Assembly (NCBI GenBank): GCA_037447655.1
Contig: JBBHKE010002404.1
Span: 1-63,011 of the forward strand
DNA length: 63,011 bases
Reading direction: 5' to 3'
From: Zygnema cylindricum
Lineage: Eukaryota; Streptophyta; Zygnematophyceae; Zygnematales; Zygnemataceae
The position numbers and the translations under genes are program-made. Below the pieces are notes generated by a model. The model was not told where the DNA came from. It saw only the letters and a program-made list of their open reading frames with translations, and searched no databases. Positions within the stretch are counted from its first letter, which is position 1. Each line of letters opens with the position of its first letter. Below are positions 22,387 to 33,852 of the stretch, piece by piece.

Positions 22387-22399
22387 AAAATAAGGGGAG
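22387..22399 (+). other. Polypurine tract of element B
   Basis: AAAATAAGGGGAG lies directly before TGTTGAAATT of the 3' LTR. It is the same sequence as in element C/D. Confidence 0.9.
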
Positions 22400-23402
22400 T
22401 GTTGAAATTAATAGATTTCTAGAGTATTTTCTAGGTATAAATATGTTGGTATAAAAGGAAAAGAAAAGTACGGACAGCCTGCCTCCACCTCCTTGTTGTA
22501 GTCACTGAACGATAGAGAGGGTGATTGAACCATGGCTGCCTTAGTTTAACAGGCAATTATTTTTAGTAGGTTACTAAAAAGATGCCTAACAGACCCAGGA
22601 CTTGATCCCGGTACCTGCCATTCGTCAGGGTAGCCGATAACTGTCACCTTTATCCTATTAGACTAGGTTCAATGCTAAATGCTATAGGGTATGATAGATA
22701 TATATATTCATTTAACTGAAGCTGTCAACGACATGCATAGATACGGTTTTGTAAAAGTACGAAGTACCATACTATTTTGAAACAGATACCACGCATTTTG
22801 TTTCGACAGCGAAATGAATATCACACAAGTATTAATGACGGTTGAGATTGCGTTTTGGTTCATATCCAACGGCGCACATCATCGCCGGGATCCTGGAATG
22901 GTCACTTTGGCGTTTAGTGACGTGGCATGACCTGGGGCCACGTGGAGAGATAACATTCGGTCGCGAGAATTCCGAGGAACGTACGGACGAGTGAAAAGTG
23001 GACACACGTCCGCTTAATAGCCTTGTTGTACACAGGCCGTACAAAAGGTACACCGACAGTAGCACTTTTTGGTATGGTACAGTATTCTGATTGGTCCGTA
23101 TTTCAGTAGATAGGAGTTATTTAAGGGAATCAGGACTTAGAAAATTTTGGTAGGCAGTCACCTCTCTCTTTGAGAGTTTGTACAAATTGGCAGTTTTACT
23201 GCCTCATAACTTATCGCCTGGTTGGGCGTTTTCAGAAATTCTTTTTCCTACGCACTCAAGGGGAGTCCAAGCTGCCCAGAAAGGCAATTAGATTGTGTGT
23301 TTGTCTGCTAGGGTAGCACTGGTTGCCATTGAAAGTGGGTTAGCTAATAACTATCTAGAGGATTCTTATATTCTGTAGTCCAATGGAGGACACAAACTTG
23401 CA
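22400..23402 (+). mobile_element. 3' LTR of element B
   Basis: 1003 bp, TGTTGAAATT...ACTTGCA. It keeps the ancestral sequence at 22925-23030 that is replaced in the 5' LTR. TATAAAAGG is at about 22452. The tRNA-like block is at 22595-22672. Confidence 0.9.
22595..22672 (-). other. tRNA-like block in 3' LTR of B, antisense to the LTR
   Basis: The A-box TAGTCTAATAGG is at 22665-22654 on the minus strand. The T-arm is intact as CCGGG-ATCAAGT-CCTGG (five pairs, one G-T, seven-base loop). A spacer of about 57 nt separates the A-box T from the T-stem end. The acceptor does not pair well. Confidence 0.5.
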
Positions 23403-23407
23403 CTCAG

Positions 23408-24378
23408 TTCCACCACATAATTCAAAGTTAGAATATGAGTTTTGGGCACATTCACCCACTTTGACTTTTCCTTATAAATGCAGCCACCTTGGTATGGAAA
23501 AACTCTAATCGACTACACCTGTGTGTAGCTTAGACCTCCATGAGTTGGCAGCAAAAAGAATCACCAAAAATGGTCACGTGAGTAAATAGTTATGGCTGGC
23601 CAAAGTTTGCCTTTTATACAAGATGCTCTTTGAGAGAGGCGGCTACCTACCAAAAAAATTCTAAGTCCTAAAACCCCTCTCAAAGCCCCCTAGTACTAAG
23701 GTACGGACAAATTACCAGACTGTACCGTACAAGAAAGTACAGGTGCGGGAGTACTTTCTGTACGGTCCATGTACCACATCACTATAATGCGACATTTGTC
23801 ACATCCGGATTTGTTGTCTTCCGCTCCGGAGATTTTGTAAACCCGTATGATGTTGCCACGTGACACCCGGAGTGGCGGCGTCCGCAAACCGCCAAATTGT
23901 CCATTCCGCGAAGCTGGCGCTAACCAATGCCGTCCGATTGAATCGACTCTTAATACGGACCGTCAAACAAATGTCTGTAGTATTTGTTTCGTCCGGTACT
24001 TAAAGTTCTGCTGTTTCTATGCCCTATAAACCGTTATCCAGTTAAATGAAAAACCTTACGAGTAACTATATAAATATCTATCAAACCCTCTACATCGTAA
24101 CAATGGTCCTAGACTTAACTGACAAAGCTAACGGCTACGGGTGGTTTGACGAAAGGTAGGTACCAAGATCAAATCATGGGTCCGTCAAATACCTTTTTGG
24201 TAAACATATCATTATCTACTTATGTCTCTTTGGAGAGCTCAGGCAACCATGACTCTTGCTCCCTTTCCAACCTTCTGTGACTAAAACAAGTGTGGGGGCT
24301 TGGAGAAGGGAATCAGAGGCAGTGCCTCTGCTATTTTTCTATCCTAATACAGACCTAAAAAATATTCAAATATCAACA
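23408..24378 (-). mobile_element. LTR C, outer part (5' LTR of element C/D)
   Basis: Continues LTR C after element B (TTCCACCACATAATTC onward matches LTR D from 12360). On the minus strand the LTR begins TGTTGATATTTG at 24378. A worn tRNA-like block lies at about 24103-24185 on the plus strand. Confidence 0.85.
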
Positions 24379-24383
24379 ACGTG

Positions 24384-25263
24384 AAGCGTGACCAAACAAT
24401 TTCCATGTCACTTCTATGGTACAACTAAGGTTGAACCTCCATCAGGAGTTTCGAGTAATCGTACGGACACGTTTACTGGCAGTAACATTTGTATCACTTC
24501 TCCATCAGGTTGTGCCAGCAAGGCACCATTTGATGACGTGCTGAATTGCGATTGGAACAACGCCAGATCCTGTTCAGCCGGCCGGGAATATTAAAATATT
24601 CGAAAGCACAAATTTTGAACGGCACATGTACGGACGAACGCAGATTTAAATATCAAGCAGCGCTATGAGAATGTACAATTTGTACGATCTTGTCATTTCG
24701 TTGTACCAAACCATTTCAAAATCTTTTTCAAAATGAAAATTTGTACTTTTATCGTTTGCCATTATGTTTTGAATGCAATGTCCTTTCCACGAGGGGAAAG
24801 AGTTCTCAGTGAGATATCCTGCAACAAATATTTTTTCGTCGCTTTCGAATCCGCCCTGTACGAAGGCACGTGGCCGTTGCTATTTGTGAGGTCGTCATCG
24901 CTCGTCCGCCGTGGATGATACCTTTTTGTTTCTAAGTGGACCAATAAACACGTCTAGAACCTGGCAAGTCTTCTCCCGAGGACAGTTGAGGAGACTTGCC
25001 ACAAACCGGTAGTTGTAGTACGGCTAGGTACGAAAATGAGTTGGACCTGTACGAAATACACTTTTTCCAGTAATGAACCTCACTTTTCGCCTGATGGAGG
25101 TTCACCCCAAAACTTACGTGAAACGAAACGACCAAACAATTTCCACGTCACTTGTACTGTACAACTAAGACTTACGTGAAACAAAACGACAAAATAATTT
25201 CCATGTCACTTCTACGGTACAACTAACACTTACGCAAAACTAACAAATAATTTCCACGTCACT
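24384..25263. repeat. About 58-bp satellite-like units split by an inverted-repeat element
   Basis: Units of the type 'ACTTACGTGAAAC.AAACGACCAAACAATTTCCACGTCACTT.TACGGTACAACTAA' occur at 24384-24429 and three times at 25110-25263. Between them sequence 24431-25108 is bordered by GAACCTCCATCAGG and its complement CCTGATGGAGGTTC, so it looks like a ~680-bp non-autonomous DNA element inserted in the repeat. No target duplication was certain. No transposase is visible. Confidence 0.65.
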
Positions 25264-25899
25264 TCAAATATCTAGCGACGAACGACATTTGTCGCTGGTC
25301 GTCGCTCCTTTAGCTACGAGAATGTCTCGTCGCTAAATGAGTTCTCAGTACTCAATCCTAGCACAACCTTTTTGGCCTCATACGCGCTTCCACTCTACAC
25401 CATATCAATTAGACCTTTCTCCTCGCTTGGTATCATCCGCCAAGTCAAGCGTCTTCCCTTTTAGTGCCCTCGCATGGTCAAGAACTCCGTTTCTTTACCC
25501 CACCGCTTTCTAACCGATTCACCCTATTTTTGCCCCTCTTAAGCCCTTTCGCATAACAAAAAAGAACATAATTAAAAATAAAAAAACATAGTGCACCTTT
25601 GATCCGGTTTAGCGTGGCAAAATAACGCAATATTTATTTTCACAATCGGCTAAAAAATCGGCGAGATTGAAGAAAAAAATTGGTTTAATGAAGAGGAAGA
25701 AATCAAAAAATTCTCGGACATTCAAGTTTCGCGTTCTCACATTGAGCCGGAATCGAATTTTCCTCCGAAGAAGGTGAAGTCGAAATCCAATCCGGTTCGG
25801 AAGAAGGTGACATTGACATTGATGTCCCAAATAATGAGACTCAAAATTCTCGAATGTCTTTGGACACTCAAAAATCTTCTAGTTAAAAATTTAGTTTGT
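25264..25899. other. No gene seen
   Basis: Contains a small inverted motif TAGCGACGA...TCGTCGCTAAA at 25272-25338. The frames here are short and unrecognised. Confidence 0.5.
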
Positions 25900-26745
25900 C
25901 GAATGTAAGAGATGAATAACCTGAAAAAGATAATGATGCGCCTATTCGGAGGAATCCTCCAGAAACGAGAGAAAATGAGTCGATTCGACTTCTTATGACG
26001 GGAAAAGAGGCGACATCTTCAGTTCTTGTAGTTACATTTCTGATTCGAAGGAATCAAATTTCATCTTATAGCAATTATTGTGTAAAAATCTAGCCGACGA
26101 CCCGCAATCTTACACTAAAGCAAAAATTTGGTATGATTATGAGTCGAAATCGAAGCCTTCATGAGAGAAGAAGTATAAGTTCATGGTGGACAATTGGACA
26201 TTTGAGAAGAGGAGATTACTAGAAAGGAAAAATGCAATTGATGCCAAGTGGGTCTTTAAAATAAATTTGTGCTTTTAGTGAGGTCATGAAGTATAAGGGA
26301 CGGTTAGTTTGCACGGGGTTCCAACAAAAAGACAAGGTAGATTGTAGGGAGAGTTATGCTCTAATAATTAACTTTGATTCTTCATGTATGGTTGTTGCGA
26401 TTGTTGCCGCGGAGAATAAACATATCCATGAAATGAACGTTGGGATAACATTTTTAAAAGGCAACTTAAAAGGTAGCGGCCTATACTCCAGTCTCGGAAG
26501 GTGTGACGTCACCAAAAGGTACAATATGGCGCCTAATCCCTCTACGGATTTGAGTAGGAGCCACGCACATGGTATCGCCGTCTCCATAAACTATTAACAG
26601 AATACGGTTTCTTCCATACGATTTCGGACTGACGTCTATGTAACGGATGGAAAAGTTGATCGAGTTGTTTTTTTATATGTACGAAAACGACTTTTTAATA
26701 ACCTCGGTCAGCTTGGAGAGGATTAGCGAGTTGAAGGTGAACATA
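25900..26745 (+). pseudogene. Copia reverse transcriptase remnant, isolated
   Basis: Broken frames give QSYTKAKIWYDYESKSKPS, KNAIDAKWVFKINLC, then KYKGRLVCTGFQQKDKVDCR in the frame 26286-26597 (family KYKARLVAKGFQQ.EGVDY), ENKHIHEMNVGITFLKGNL (family MDVKTAFLNGDL), and lower down VYVTDGKVDRVVFLYVRK, where the YVDD active site has become YVRK. No LTRs are recognisable around it. It is a different, older copy from elements A-C. Confidence 0.75.
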
Positions 26746-26756
26746 CGTCTTAATTT

Positions 26757-26892
26757 TAAGGTAAGAGACATAGAGAAATTTAATACAAATATAAGAGAAA
26801 CTTTATTTTAAGGTAACAGACATAAGAGAAATTTAATTTTAAGGTAACATACATAAGAGAAATTTAATTTGAAGGTAACATACATAATAGAA
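26757..26892. repeat. About 35-bp tandem repeat, four units
   Basis: Units of the type TTTTAAGGTAACATACATAA followed by GAGAAATTTAA occur four times with decreasing divergence to the right. Confidence 0.85.
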
Positions 26893-27502
26893 GTTTATTA
26901 TATTTTGTTTTGGGCATTGAGGTGATTCGTAATGTCAACAGAGTCATAAAATTAAGTCAAGCTCAATATTGTAAAAAAGCCTTACTCGGTTTCCCATGGT
27001 TGATGCAAGACTGGTTTCGACGACTCCCGATTCAAAATTTCAGTATGGGAAATGCGAGGAAGATCTGATAGTTGGGACGTGACGTATCGTGAGGCAATTG
27101 AGAGGTTGCTGAGTTGAAACGATTCGTGGAATCAGATGGTGACGGATGTCACAAAAGTCAAAATTTCAACAATCCGAGCCCGACATTTTTTTTTTACCGG
27201 GATTACCCGGCCGTACCCGATTTTATTTTTTTATTTTTGAATAACCCGGCCGAATCTGACCTGCCCCCAAAATTTGGCACACGAATCCGTTTCGTATCCG
27301 ACACGACCGGCCGGGTACGGATCGGGTACCCGATTGCAACCTCTGGAATGGGTGATGGTTGAGTACATTATGGAATAGACCGTCCGTGGGTTCGGCGTGG
27401 TATCGGTCTGACGGGTATGTATCGGTTCGCATGGAGTTGGGAGATTTTGGTTCATGCCGCGCCTTGTAGTTTTCGATCATTCTCTACGGTCTTCGTGTAC
27501 GG

Positions 27503-27723
27503 TACACCTCTCGTCGTTATTAGTGTTAATGTTTTTTTTGCCACTTAAAACATATTTTCTCCGTGCACTCATATCAGGCTGTCAATCGCAGACTGCCAAT
27601 AGGAAGGTGAGAATCTTGTCTTCCAATAGCAGCCATCCAATTGACAATCCGACAAGTGTGTACGGAGAAAAGATGTTTTCAGTGGCAAAAAAAACATTAA
27701 CATTAATAACAATGAGAGGTGTA
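27503..27723. mobile_element. MITE copy 1 (221 bp, TACACC...GGTGTA)
   Basis: Long inverted ends run from TACACCTCTCGTCGTTATTA through GTTAATGTTTTTTTTGCCAC and ACATATTTTCTCCGT. They are mirrored on the right and end GAGAGGTGTA. If the outer TA is the target duplication the inverted repeat begins CACC, as in Tc1/mariner-type MITEs. Related copies are at 29841, 41693 and 46296. Confidence 0.8.
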
Positions 27724-27999
27724 GTTTTGTAATTGGACTGTTTTGATTATGTGACATGTGGCATTAGTCAAGTTTTTGGCTGGCGTCCGTTGGTACTGGC
27801 GAGGTCCTCATTTGTTGTGATTGATAAGTTCCCCATTTGTTGTGATTGATAAGTTCGTGTTTGCAGGCTAGTATTGATTTTAGGACGGATTTTGAGGGAG
27901 ATAAATTTATTGAGATTTTTGTTGGTGGGTGGTGAAAACTTTCGGTTGAATACTATTATGTTTTGCCGATAATTCACGCTCCTCTTGTGATTATGATTT

Positions 28000-29840
28000 T
28001 GGGAATGCTTCCACTTGTTTGAGTGCATAAATGTCCTCGTGGTGTTTCTCTATCCTATCACATGTGACATCATCCGCCCTTTGGACTGTGCACAAAATAA
28101 AGGGATTAAGTTTATGGCAATATGTTCGTAAAAATATTTACCGGCAGGTGACGCGATTTGCCGTTTCAACAAAATATGCTTTTTGATTGATGTAACAGCA
28201 ACAGAAAACTATTATATAGTCACATCTCCCATCAACAATCGATAAAATATAAAGAAGATAATACATCGTCAACAATGGAAATTTTTACATCGTGAAAAAT
28301 AGTAAACAACGGTGGGCAACTAAAAACCAGATCACACGCCACTAGTAGAAAAAAGAAAAAGGCTCAATTTTGTTTCATCACTATGTATTCCTTACATTTT
28401 CTCCAGTTTTTAATGTTACATTATGTCACGACCTTGTAACCAGGTGGAAAAAATATAGTATTGCATGTTTAACTCACATTGCAACTGAGGGCGGTCCCAG
28501 TTAAAAGGCGACAAACCTGAGAAAACCGATCACTTGGTCTTCCTTCGTACCGCCGCTGTTTGAAATCAGTTCAATAGTATTGTTGCAACGCGTGACAACC
28601 TCATCGGTGCACTCACTCGACTCTATTTTGAATTCCATGGCGTTTGAAAGCATGTATTGACCGGTGTTTTAAACTCCGTTCACAAAATCGTTCTCTGGTG
28701 CTTTGCAACACTCGAGAGCCGTACTATGAGTCAAGAAGTGATTGTGGATAGATGTCGTACATATCTGCATTAATCGAATATAGTCCTCGATTAGAATCAC
28801 TTTGCCTCGCGGTCTTCAAATGGCATCTTCTCCACTCTAAGCATCACCTTCCAAAGGTGCTGAAGGAGTAGGTGAGCCCAAAGGTACTTTTTCCATTTAG
28901 GGTAGTTTCATTTGTTGAAAGAAGCGATCTTGTTGGACATCTGGAGGATTTGCTCGTCATCACCCCCTTCAGCAAGGCTGGAATCCTCGTCAACTATTTG
29001 TGTTATTTTCATATACTCTCTTTTTTTGTCGCTTCATCGTCCTCTATTGATATCCCCTCCACCCGTAACAAGAACCGGGTCATCAAACACCTGTGCCTTG
29101 CCATTCCAATCCACCCGTGATAATTGATCGTCGACGTATTGAAATAGGCCATCAAATAACCCCTAGAGCCGCTCCTCAGGAATGCTCCCACCTCCGCGGT
29201 TATCATGACTAAATGCATCGGTTCAGGGCGGCGCTTCCTATCAAGCCCCTCAGAAGGTGAAGCATTCTTCATCGGGATTTTTAGATATCTCTTCGACTGA
29301 TGGTGTGCCTTTCGAAGGAGGGGAGGGTCCTCCGATGGAGAAGGTTTTGACTGATTTTTCTTTTTAGCCTCCCATGTCGGCCACACTACCCATGATTTCA
29401 AAACAACGGAGCACACCCACTTGGATACTATTTATATGACGGTTGATGTCTTTGAGTCCGCTGCAAAAATCTAGCTGATTCCTTTCACTAGTCACAGTTT
29501 AAAGGCACTCAACGTGCTCACTGTCAAATCTTGACACTTCCAAATTTGTGTTATTGTGTACACAGATTGTACAACATATACATGGTAGCGTATGCGTTTG
29601 CGCCCAGCCAAAATGGCGCATACAGTTATCATTTCCCTATTATAACATACATTGTCATTACTATTAAGGAAGCTAAGCGTTTTATTTACAAATTCTTGAA
29701 CGTTAGCATATACGTAGCGCAATACAATTTGTGAAATTTTGCTTCGGCCATTTCGAGCTACAGAAGGGGATCACCATTTCTACACAAAACCAGAGTCCGT
29801 ACAAAGGTTTGATTACACCCGAGGAATAGAATACAAAAAA
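28000..29840. other. No recognisable gene
   Basis: Frames at 28872-29120 (plus) and 29416-29009 (minus, 135 residues) overlap each other and resemble nothing I know. 28500-28860 reads as possible decayed coding sequence on the minus strand but cannot be named. Confidence 0.4.
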
Positions 29841-30040
29841 ATGGGTGTTAGTTTTTTTTGCCACTTAGGATATTTTTTCTTTGTGCACACTTGTCTGGTG
29901 TCAATTCAATGGTAGTTATTGAAATGCAATATTTTCCCCTTCGTATTGGCAGTTTCCGATTGACAATCCAATAAATGTGCACGAGGAAAAGATGTTTTAA
30001 GTGGCAAAAGGCACTTTAACGCTAGTAACGATGAGCAGCG
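29841..30040. mobile_element. MITE copy 2, left end eroded
   Basis: Matches copy 1 through TTTTTTTTGCCACTTA, TTCTTTGTGCACACTTGTC, the central ATTGACAATCCAAT and AGGAAAAGATGTTTTAAG with TGGCAAAAG. The right end reads GCTAGTAACGATGAGCAGCG. Confidence 0.75.
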
Positions 30041-30261
30041 TTGCGGAAATAGTCCACACTAGATCAAGTTCGCAAATCGTTGCAGCTTATGTTATCAAGT
30101 TATAGTCAAGACTTATATGGTAGAAAGACAGCCGATAGGAATGTTCTTCTAGACATCTTTTGTCAATAAATCCACATCCGATCCGAAGTGATAAGAAACC
30201 CTTATCCTTCAATGTCGCATAAAGTCGACGAAATGCGATTTGACACCACACATTTGTGGAC

Positions 30262-30392
30262 ATCTAGAATTGTCGCTAGTTTTATCAACATTTACAGCTG
30301 TCGTTAGTTTTGCCGATGTCTACAATTTGTTGCAAGTTTTGTAGACGTACAGCTATTACAAGTTTCATAGACGTCTACAACTATTGCAAAAT
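30262..30392. repeat. About 36-bp degenerate tandem repeat
   Basis: Repeating 'TCTACAA.TGTTGCAAGTTTTGTAGACG'-type units, about four copies, the left ones more diverged. Confidence 0.6.
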
Positions 30393-33300
30393 GAAGAAAA
30401 CAAACAATTAAATAACCATTTCGTTTTCGAGCATGGGAACACTTTGAAAAAAATTCGGAGAATCTTCACCAAAAAACAAAGTAACAAGACCAAGTTACAG
30501 TCACAAGGGAACATTCCTTAAGACAATGCAAACAAATGGACGGCCAAAAAAAAAGAAAAAATTGCGAATCGGAGTCAAAAGATTATCTAAACTACCCATG
30601 GATCCAAATGATGGATATAATTATTGGAAAAAAACGGAAAAATCACGAAGAAAAAACAACAAAATAAAAAAAAGAAATAAAGAATGTTAAACAATCGAAA
30701 GATGAGAAAGTTCAATTGACCAAAGAAGCACTGAACACCAATTAACACCATTTACCACTTGACACCACTTAACACCATTTCTTTCGTCCAATTCCAACTC
30801 AGCAAAATACACGCCACCTATACCAACAAATGCGAGCTTTTTCCAAAGAAAAGCTTTTCCAAAAAAAAAGCCATAGAAAAGGGCTCAAACATGCTGCAAG
30901 AAACCGGATGTGTTTGACCATTAACCTCCAGCTTCTCACAGTTTTCTAATCTGGCAATCAATTAATTGCACCATTAAAAAAAAAATCCTCTGCTTTTGTA
31001 AGTGAAGAGACTATCAGATCCTGACAAATCCATCCATACTTTTCGTTCTCCAAAACTAAACGGAGGTTCGGTTCCTTCGTTTTGTACAAGACAAAACAAA
31101 TTGTTGTCAATCTAATTCGATGCTTCCAATGTAGATGCTTTTGATATCGACAGCGGCAGTCGATGATCGTCCTAAAACTTTTGTCATTGTGAAAAAATGT
31201 TTTTTGAGAAGTGCCCGGAAAATAGAAGTAATCCTCCTATTGGATAGGAACCCCAAGCTTCCCTCTCCCTCTCTATTATATTCACATGTTGCCAAGAACC
31301 TTCTTATGTACCTCGTCTCCATGGGCAGCCAATAGCATCGAGACCCCTGCCTCCACCAGTCTGCAATCCAACTTCCATACGGACTTAAGGTGGAGAAGAC
31401 TAAAAAAAATGAGAGAAGGAGAGAGAGAGTAAAAAAGGGAAAGGAAAGGCCTGTAAAGACCGGGGAAGAGGAGCAATTTTTTCTTCAAAGGAGTACGGAT
31501 CTCAGGAGGATGAAGTTGGGGCTTCCAATACGTATACTTTTTTCCATAACAACGATTCGGTTCGGAAAACAAATGGTTCGACAGGTCGAGGCTTCCTCCC
31601 TCCCCTACCCTCTAGACGTGCCTTTTGTGAGTGTTGGTAAACATTATTACTGTAGACTCCACCCATCTGCAGTACACATCATTCTGCATTGCTGAGAGCG
31701 AGGTACCACCTATCTATTTCTACTGCCTGAAAACCTACACTTTAATTAGTGTGGCACAACTTAACATACCCATAAGCTTAACAAATCATCCTTCGGACTA
31801 GTCAAACGCGGAAACCGGAAGCTCTGTGGTTTACCATTCGGTGGGATGGAAAATCAGGTCTTAAATGAAGGTCTCGCACACCCATCTGCAGTGCACCGGA
31901 GGACAAAAAAGGTCCCAAAGGGACCACTCCACTGGTTGAACAGACTGGGTTTTTGCTTAAGAGCCTAAGTTTTTATCATTAGCCCTTTGACCATTGGCCT
32001 CATCCTATGGTATGTTTCATTTATTATTTAAGTAACCCCTTAGACTTCGACCTTATTTTATACTAGTACTGTACAGTAAGGGGATCCACAACTCTACTAC
32101 TCGTGCTACTTTTGAATGACAAAGACAAAACCACCATCATTTCTAAAAGGAAAGAGAGGGACAGCTTTCTGAAAAGCCGAGGCTAAAACCACGCACTTAA
32201 AACAATGAGCTAAATACAAAAAAAAATATGCTTTCAAAATGTCCAGACGATGTGAATTTCATGAGATTATTGAGCCAGTATTTCTCGCTTCATAATACGA
32301 AAGTTGTTAATACGAAATTTACCAACCCATTTCACCTTGTTTACTGAAAGTGGCAAAGATTCGACTCCATATGAACATTCTAACCACTACTGCCACGTCT
32401 AACAAGACAAAAGGAATTTGTCTAGGGATCTACGAAGCGTGATATGGACTACTACTATCAATAGAAGAAGCATTCTCTTCATAAACTTTTACCAAACAAC
32501 TAAATTAAATAGATTTTTTAGAAGGAATGGCCTTATGGTGTACAAAAGCTTAAATGTTACTATATCAACTGTGCTAGCCTCTGAGGACGACAGGAATTTA
32601 AAATGACTGAAAATGGAAAAAACCAACAAATTCTTTGACCTTAAAAACAATCCCTCACTAGTTATAAAAGAAGATTGATTCCAAGTCCAAATTTCCGCGT
32701 CTAAACCTCAAAACCGGGACCATGCTTAAGTGTTTCTGAATCCTGTATAGCTTACAACATCCTACTGTTCGCACGCCTTTATGTACTCTTCCTGAACTTG
32801 ACTTTCTACCATTTTATCTTTCCCCTAATTAAAGCATTTTCTTAATTCAATTCATCAGAAATAGTATGTTTCGTTCGCGGACGCTTCAAAATAAGTACCA
32901 CGAAACTTACATCGTACGTTTCGTATGATGACGTGGTACTTCACGTCAACAATTAAATGTTGGTATGACGCTTCGCGGAAATACCGCGAAACGACAATAA
33001 TCCAACAGAAACAACACTAAGAAAAGAGACTTTGGATATATCTACCTGTTGCATAATTTTGAAGATGATATAGGGTTCTTGTAAGGAATTTTTGACATAA
33101 GAGGGAGTCGAATGAGACAGGGTTAAGGAGAATCACGTAACATGGCCAGTTGCAAGGCTGAACTGTTGTCCAGAATGTCAAACGTGTACTTTCGTCTACG
33201 AGGACATTTCATTCCCCACATTATACCACAAAATATGTCGCTTTGTGTTCTTAGTGCTACAAATTAACTTTGTATTTTTTCAAATTCGAAGTTAGTATTG

Positions 33301-33516
33301 GTTTGGAGATGGTAAGTGACTTTATGTTCCATGTGTAAACCCTTAACTTATTAAAAGGAGATTTGTTTGACTCTTTCTACCATCTTTTCACCGTTTTTTG
33401 AGTTGCATTGTACTTTTCTTTGATAGTGGCTTGTTTGGGCACTTAGGCACTCGCCAATCGCATTATATTTAGTGTTGGAAAGAGAGATTTTGTGTTGGAG
33501 AGATCCCTAAAAACAT
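30393..33516. other. Gene-free AT-rich stretch
   Basis: No coding sequence was recognised. Minor features are ACACCA-rich repetition at 30730-30780, a CT/GA-rich patch at 31400-31450, the phrase ACCCATCTGCAGT repeated at 31664 and 31881, and a small palindromic cluster of CGCGGAAATACCGCG type at 32970-32992. Confidence 0.45.
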
Positions 33517-33521
33517 GATGT

Positions 33522-33791
33522 TGTTGAGGATCAGCGATATTCAACATATCGCATGGGCGCCAAAGTGAAAACTTTGGAAAATAGCCATGCCGGGGATCGA
33601 ACCCGGGACCTTGTGTTAGCCGTACAGTAGCTCTACCAACTGAGCTACCCGGCCGATTGTGCATGCAGCTACCCGGCCGATTGTACATGCAAGCGCCTGA
33701 AACCGAATTTACGGCAATGAACGGCGCACTGGCGGACCAGCATATACTGCGATACACACGTGTGGAGTCCGAAGTGGACATTCCTCCAACA
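33522..33791 (-). mobile_element. 3' LTR of the TRIM
   Basis: 270 bp with TG..CA ends. It contains the tRNA-like unit 33582-33654 and a 24-bp tandem duplication (AGCTACCCGGCCGATTGTGC plus CATGC-type end) at 33644-33691 that repeats the 5' edge of the tRNA-like unit. Downstream of the tRNA-like unit is the hairpin CCAAAGTTTTCACTTTGG. Confidence 0.9.
33582..33654 (-). ncRNA. tRNA-like unit in the 3' LTR
   Basis: 73 nt that fold as a cloverleaf. The acceptor GGCCGGG pairs with CATGGCT at 6 of 7 positions. T8 A9 is followed by D-arm GCTC-AGTTGGTA-GAGC, a five-base variable loop AGGTC, and T-arm CCGGG-TTCGATC-CCCGG (perfect). The anticodon arm is weak (ACTGT/ACACA, three pairs), with loop ACGGCTA lacking the universal U33. 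Thus the Pol III A- and B-boxes (TAGCTCAGTTGG, GGTTCGATCCC) are kept while decoding ability is not. The bases just after it are TTTT, a minimal Pol III stop. Confidence 0.75.
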
Positions 33792-33840
33792 CGCCCCCTC
33801 ACGATGTACTCCATCTCGTGTGGCTTGCCAACGCCCCCTT

Positions 33841-33852
33841 GCTCCGATACCA
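33841..33852 (-). other. Primer binding site of the TRIM
   Basis: The minus strand reads TGGTATCGGAGC, directly after the 5' LTR end CAACA. It is complementary to the 3' end of initiator tRNA-Met except one base. Confidence 0.88.

Larger units (their letters stand above)
15381..23402 (+). mobile_element. Copia element B, full-length, nested in LTR C
   Basis: Complete arrangement: 5' LTR 15381-16405, primer site 16406-16420, gag, protease, integrase, RT, RNase H, polypurine tract 22387-22399, 3' LTR 22400-23402. A 5-bp target duplication CTCAG flanks it (15376-15380 and 23403-23407), and the host LTR C continues on both sides. It contains two later insertions: a hAT-like MITE (18802-19695) and a solo LTR (20674-21411). 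Without them it would be about 6.4 kb. All coding regions carry stops or shifts, so it is not autonomous. Confidence 0.9.

Noticed and set aside
29009-29416. 135-residue minus-strand frame
   Set aside because: No recognisable motif, overlaps plus-strand frames of similar length, no splice context; not called as a gene.
33582-33654. A functional nuclear tRNA gene
   Set aside because: Anticodon loop ACGGCTA lacks U33, anticodon stem is weak, and the unit sits in both LTRs of one retroelement.
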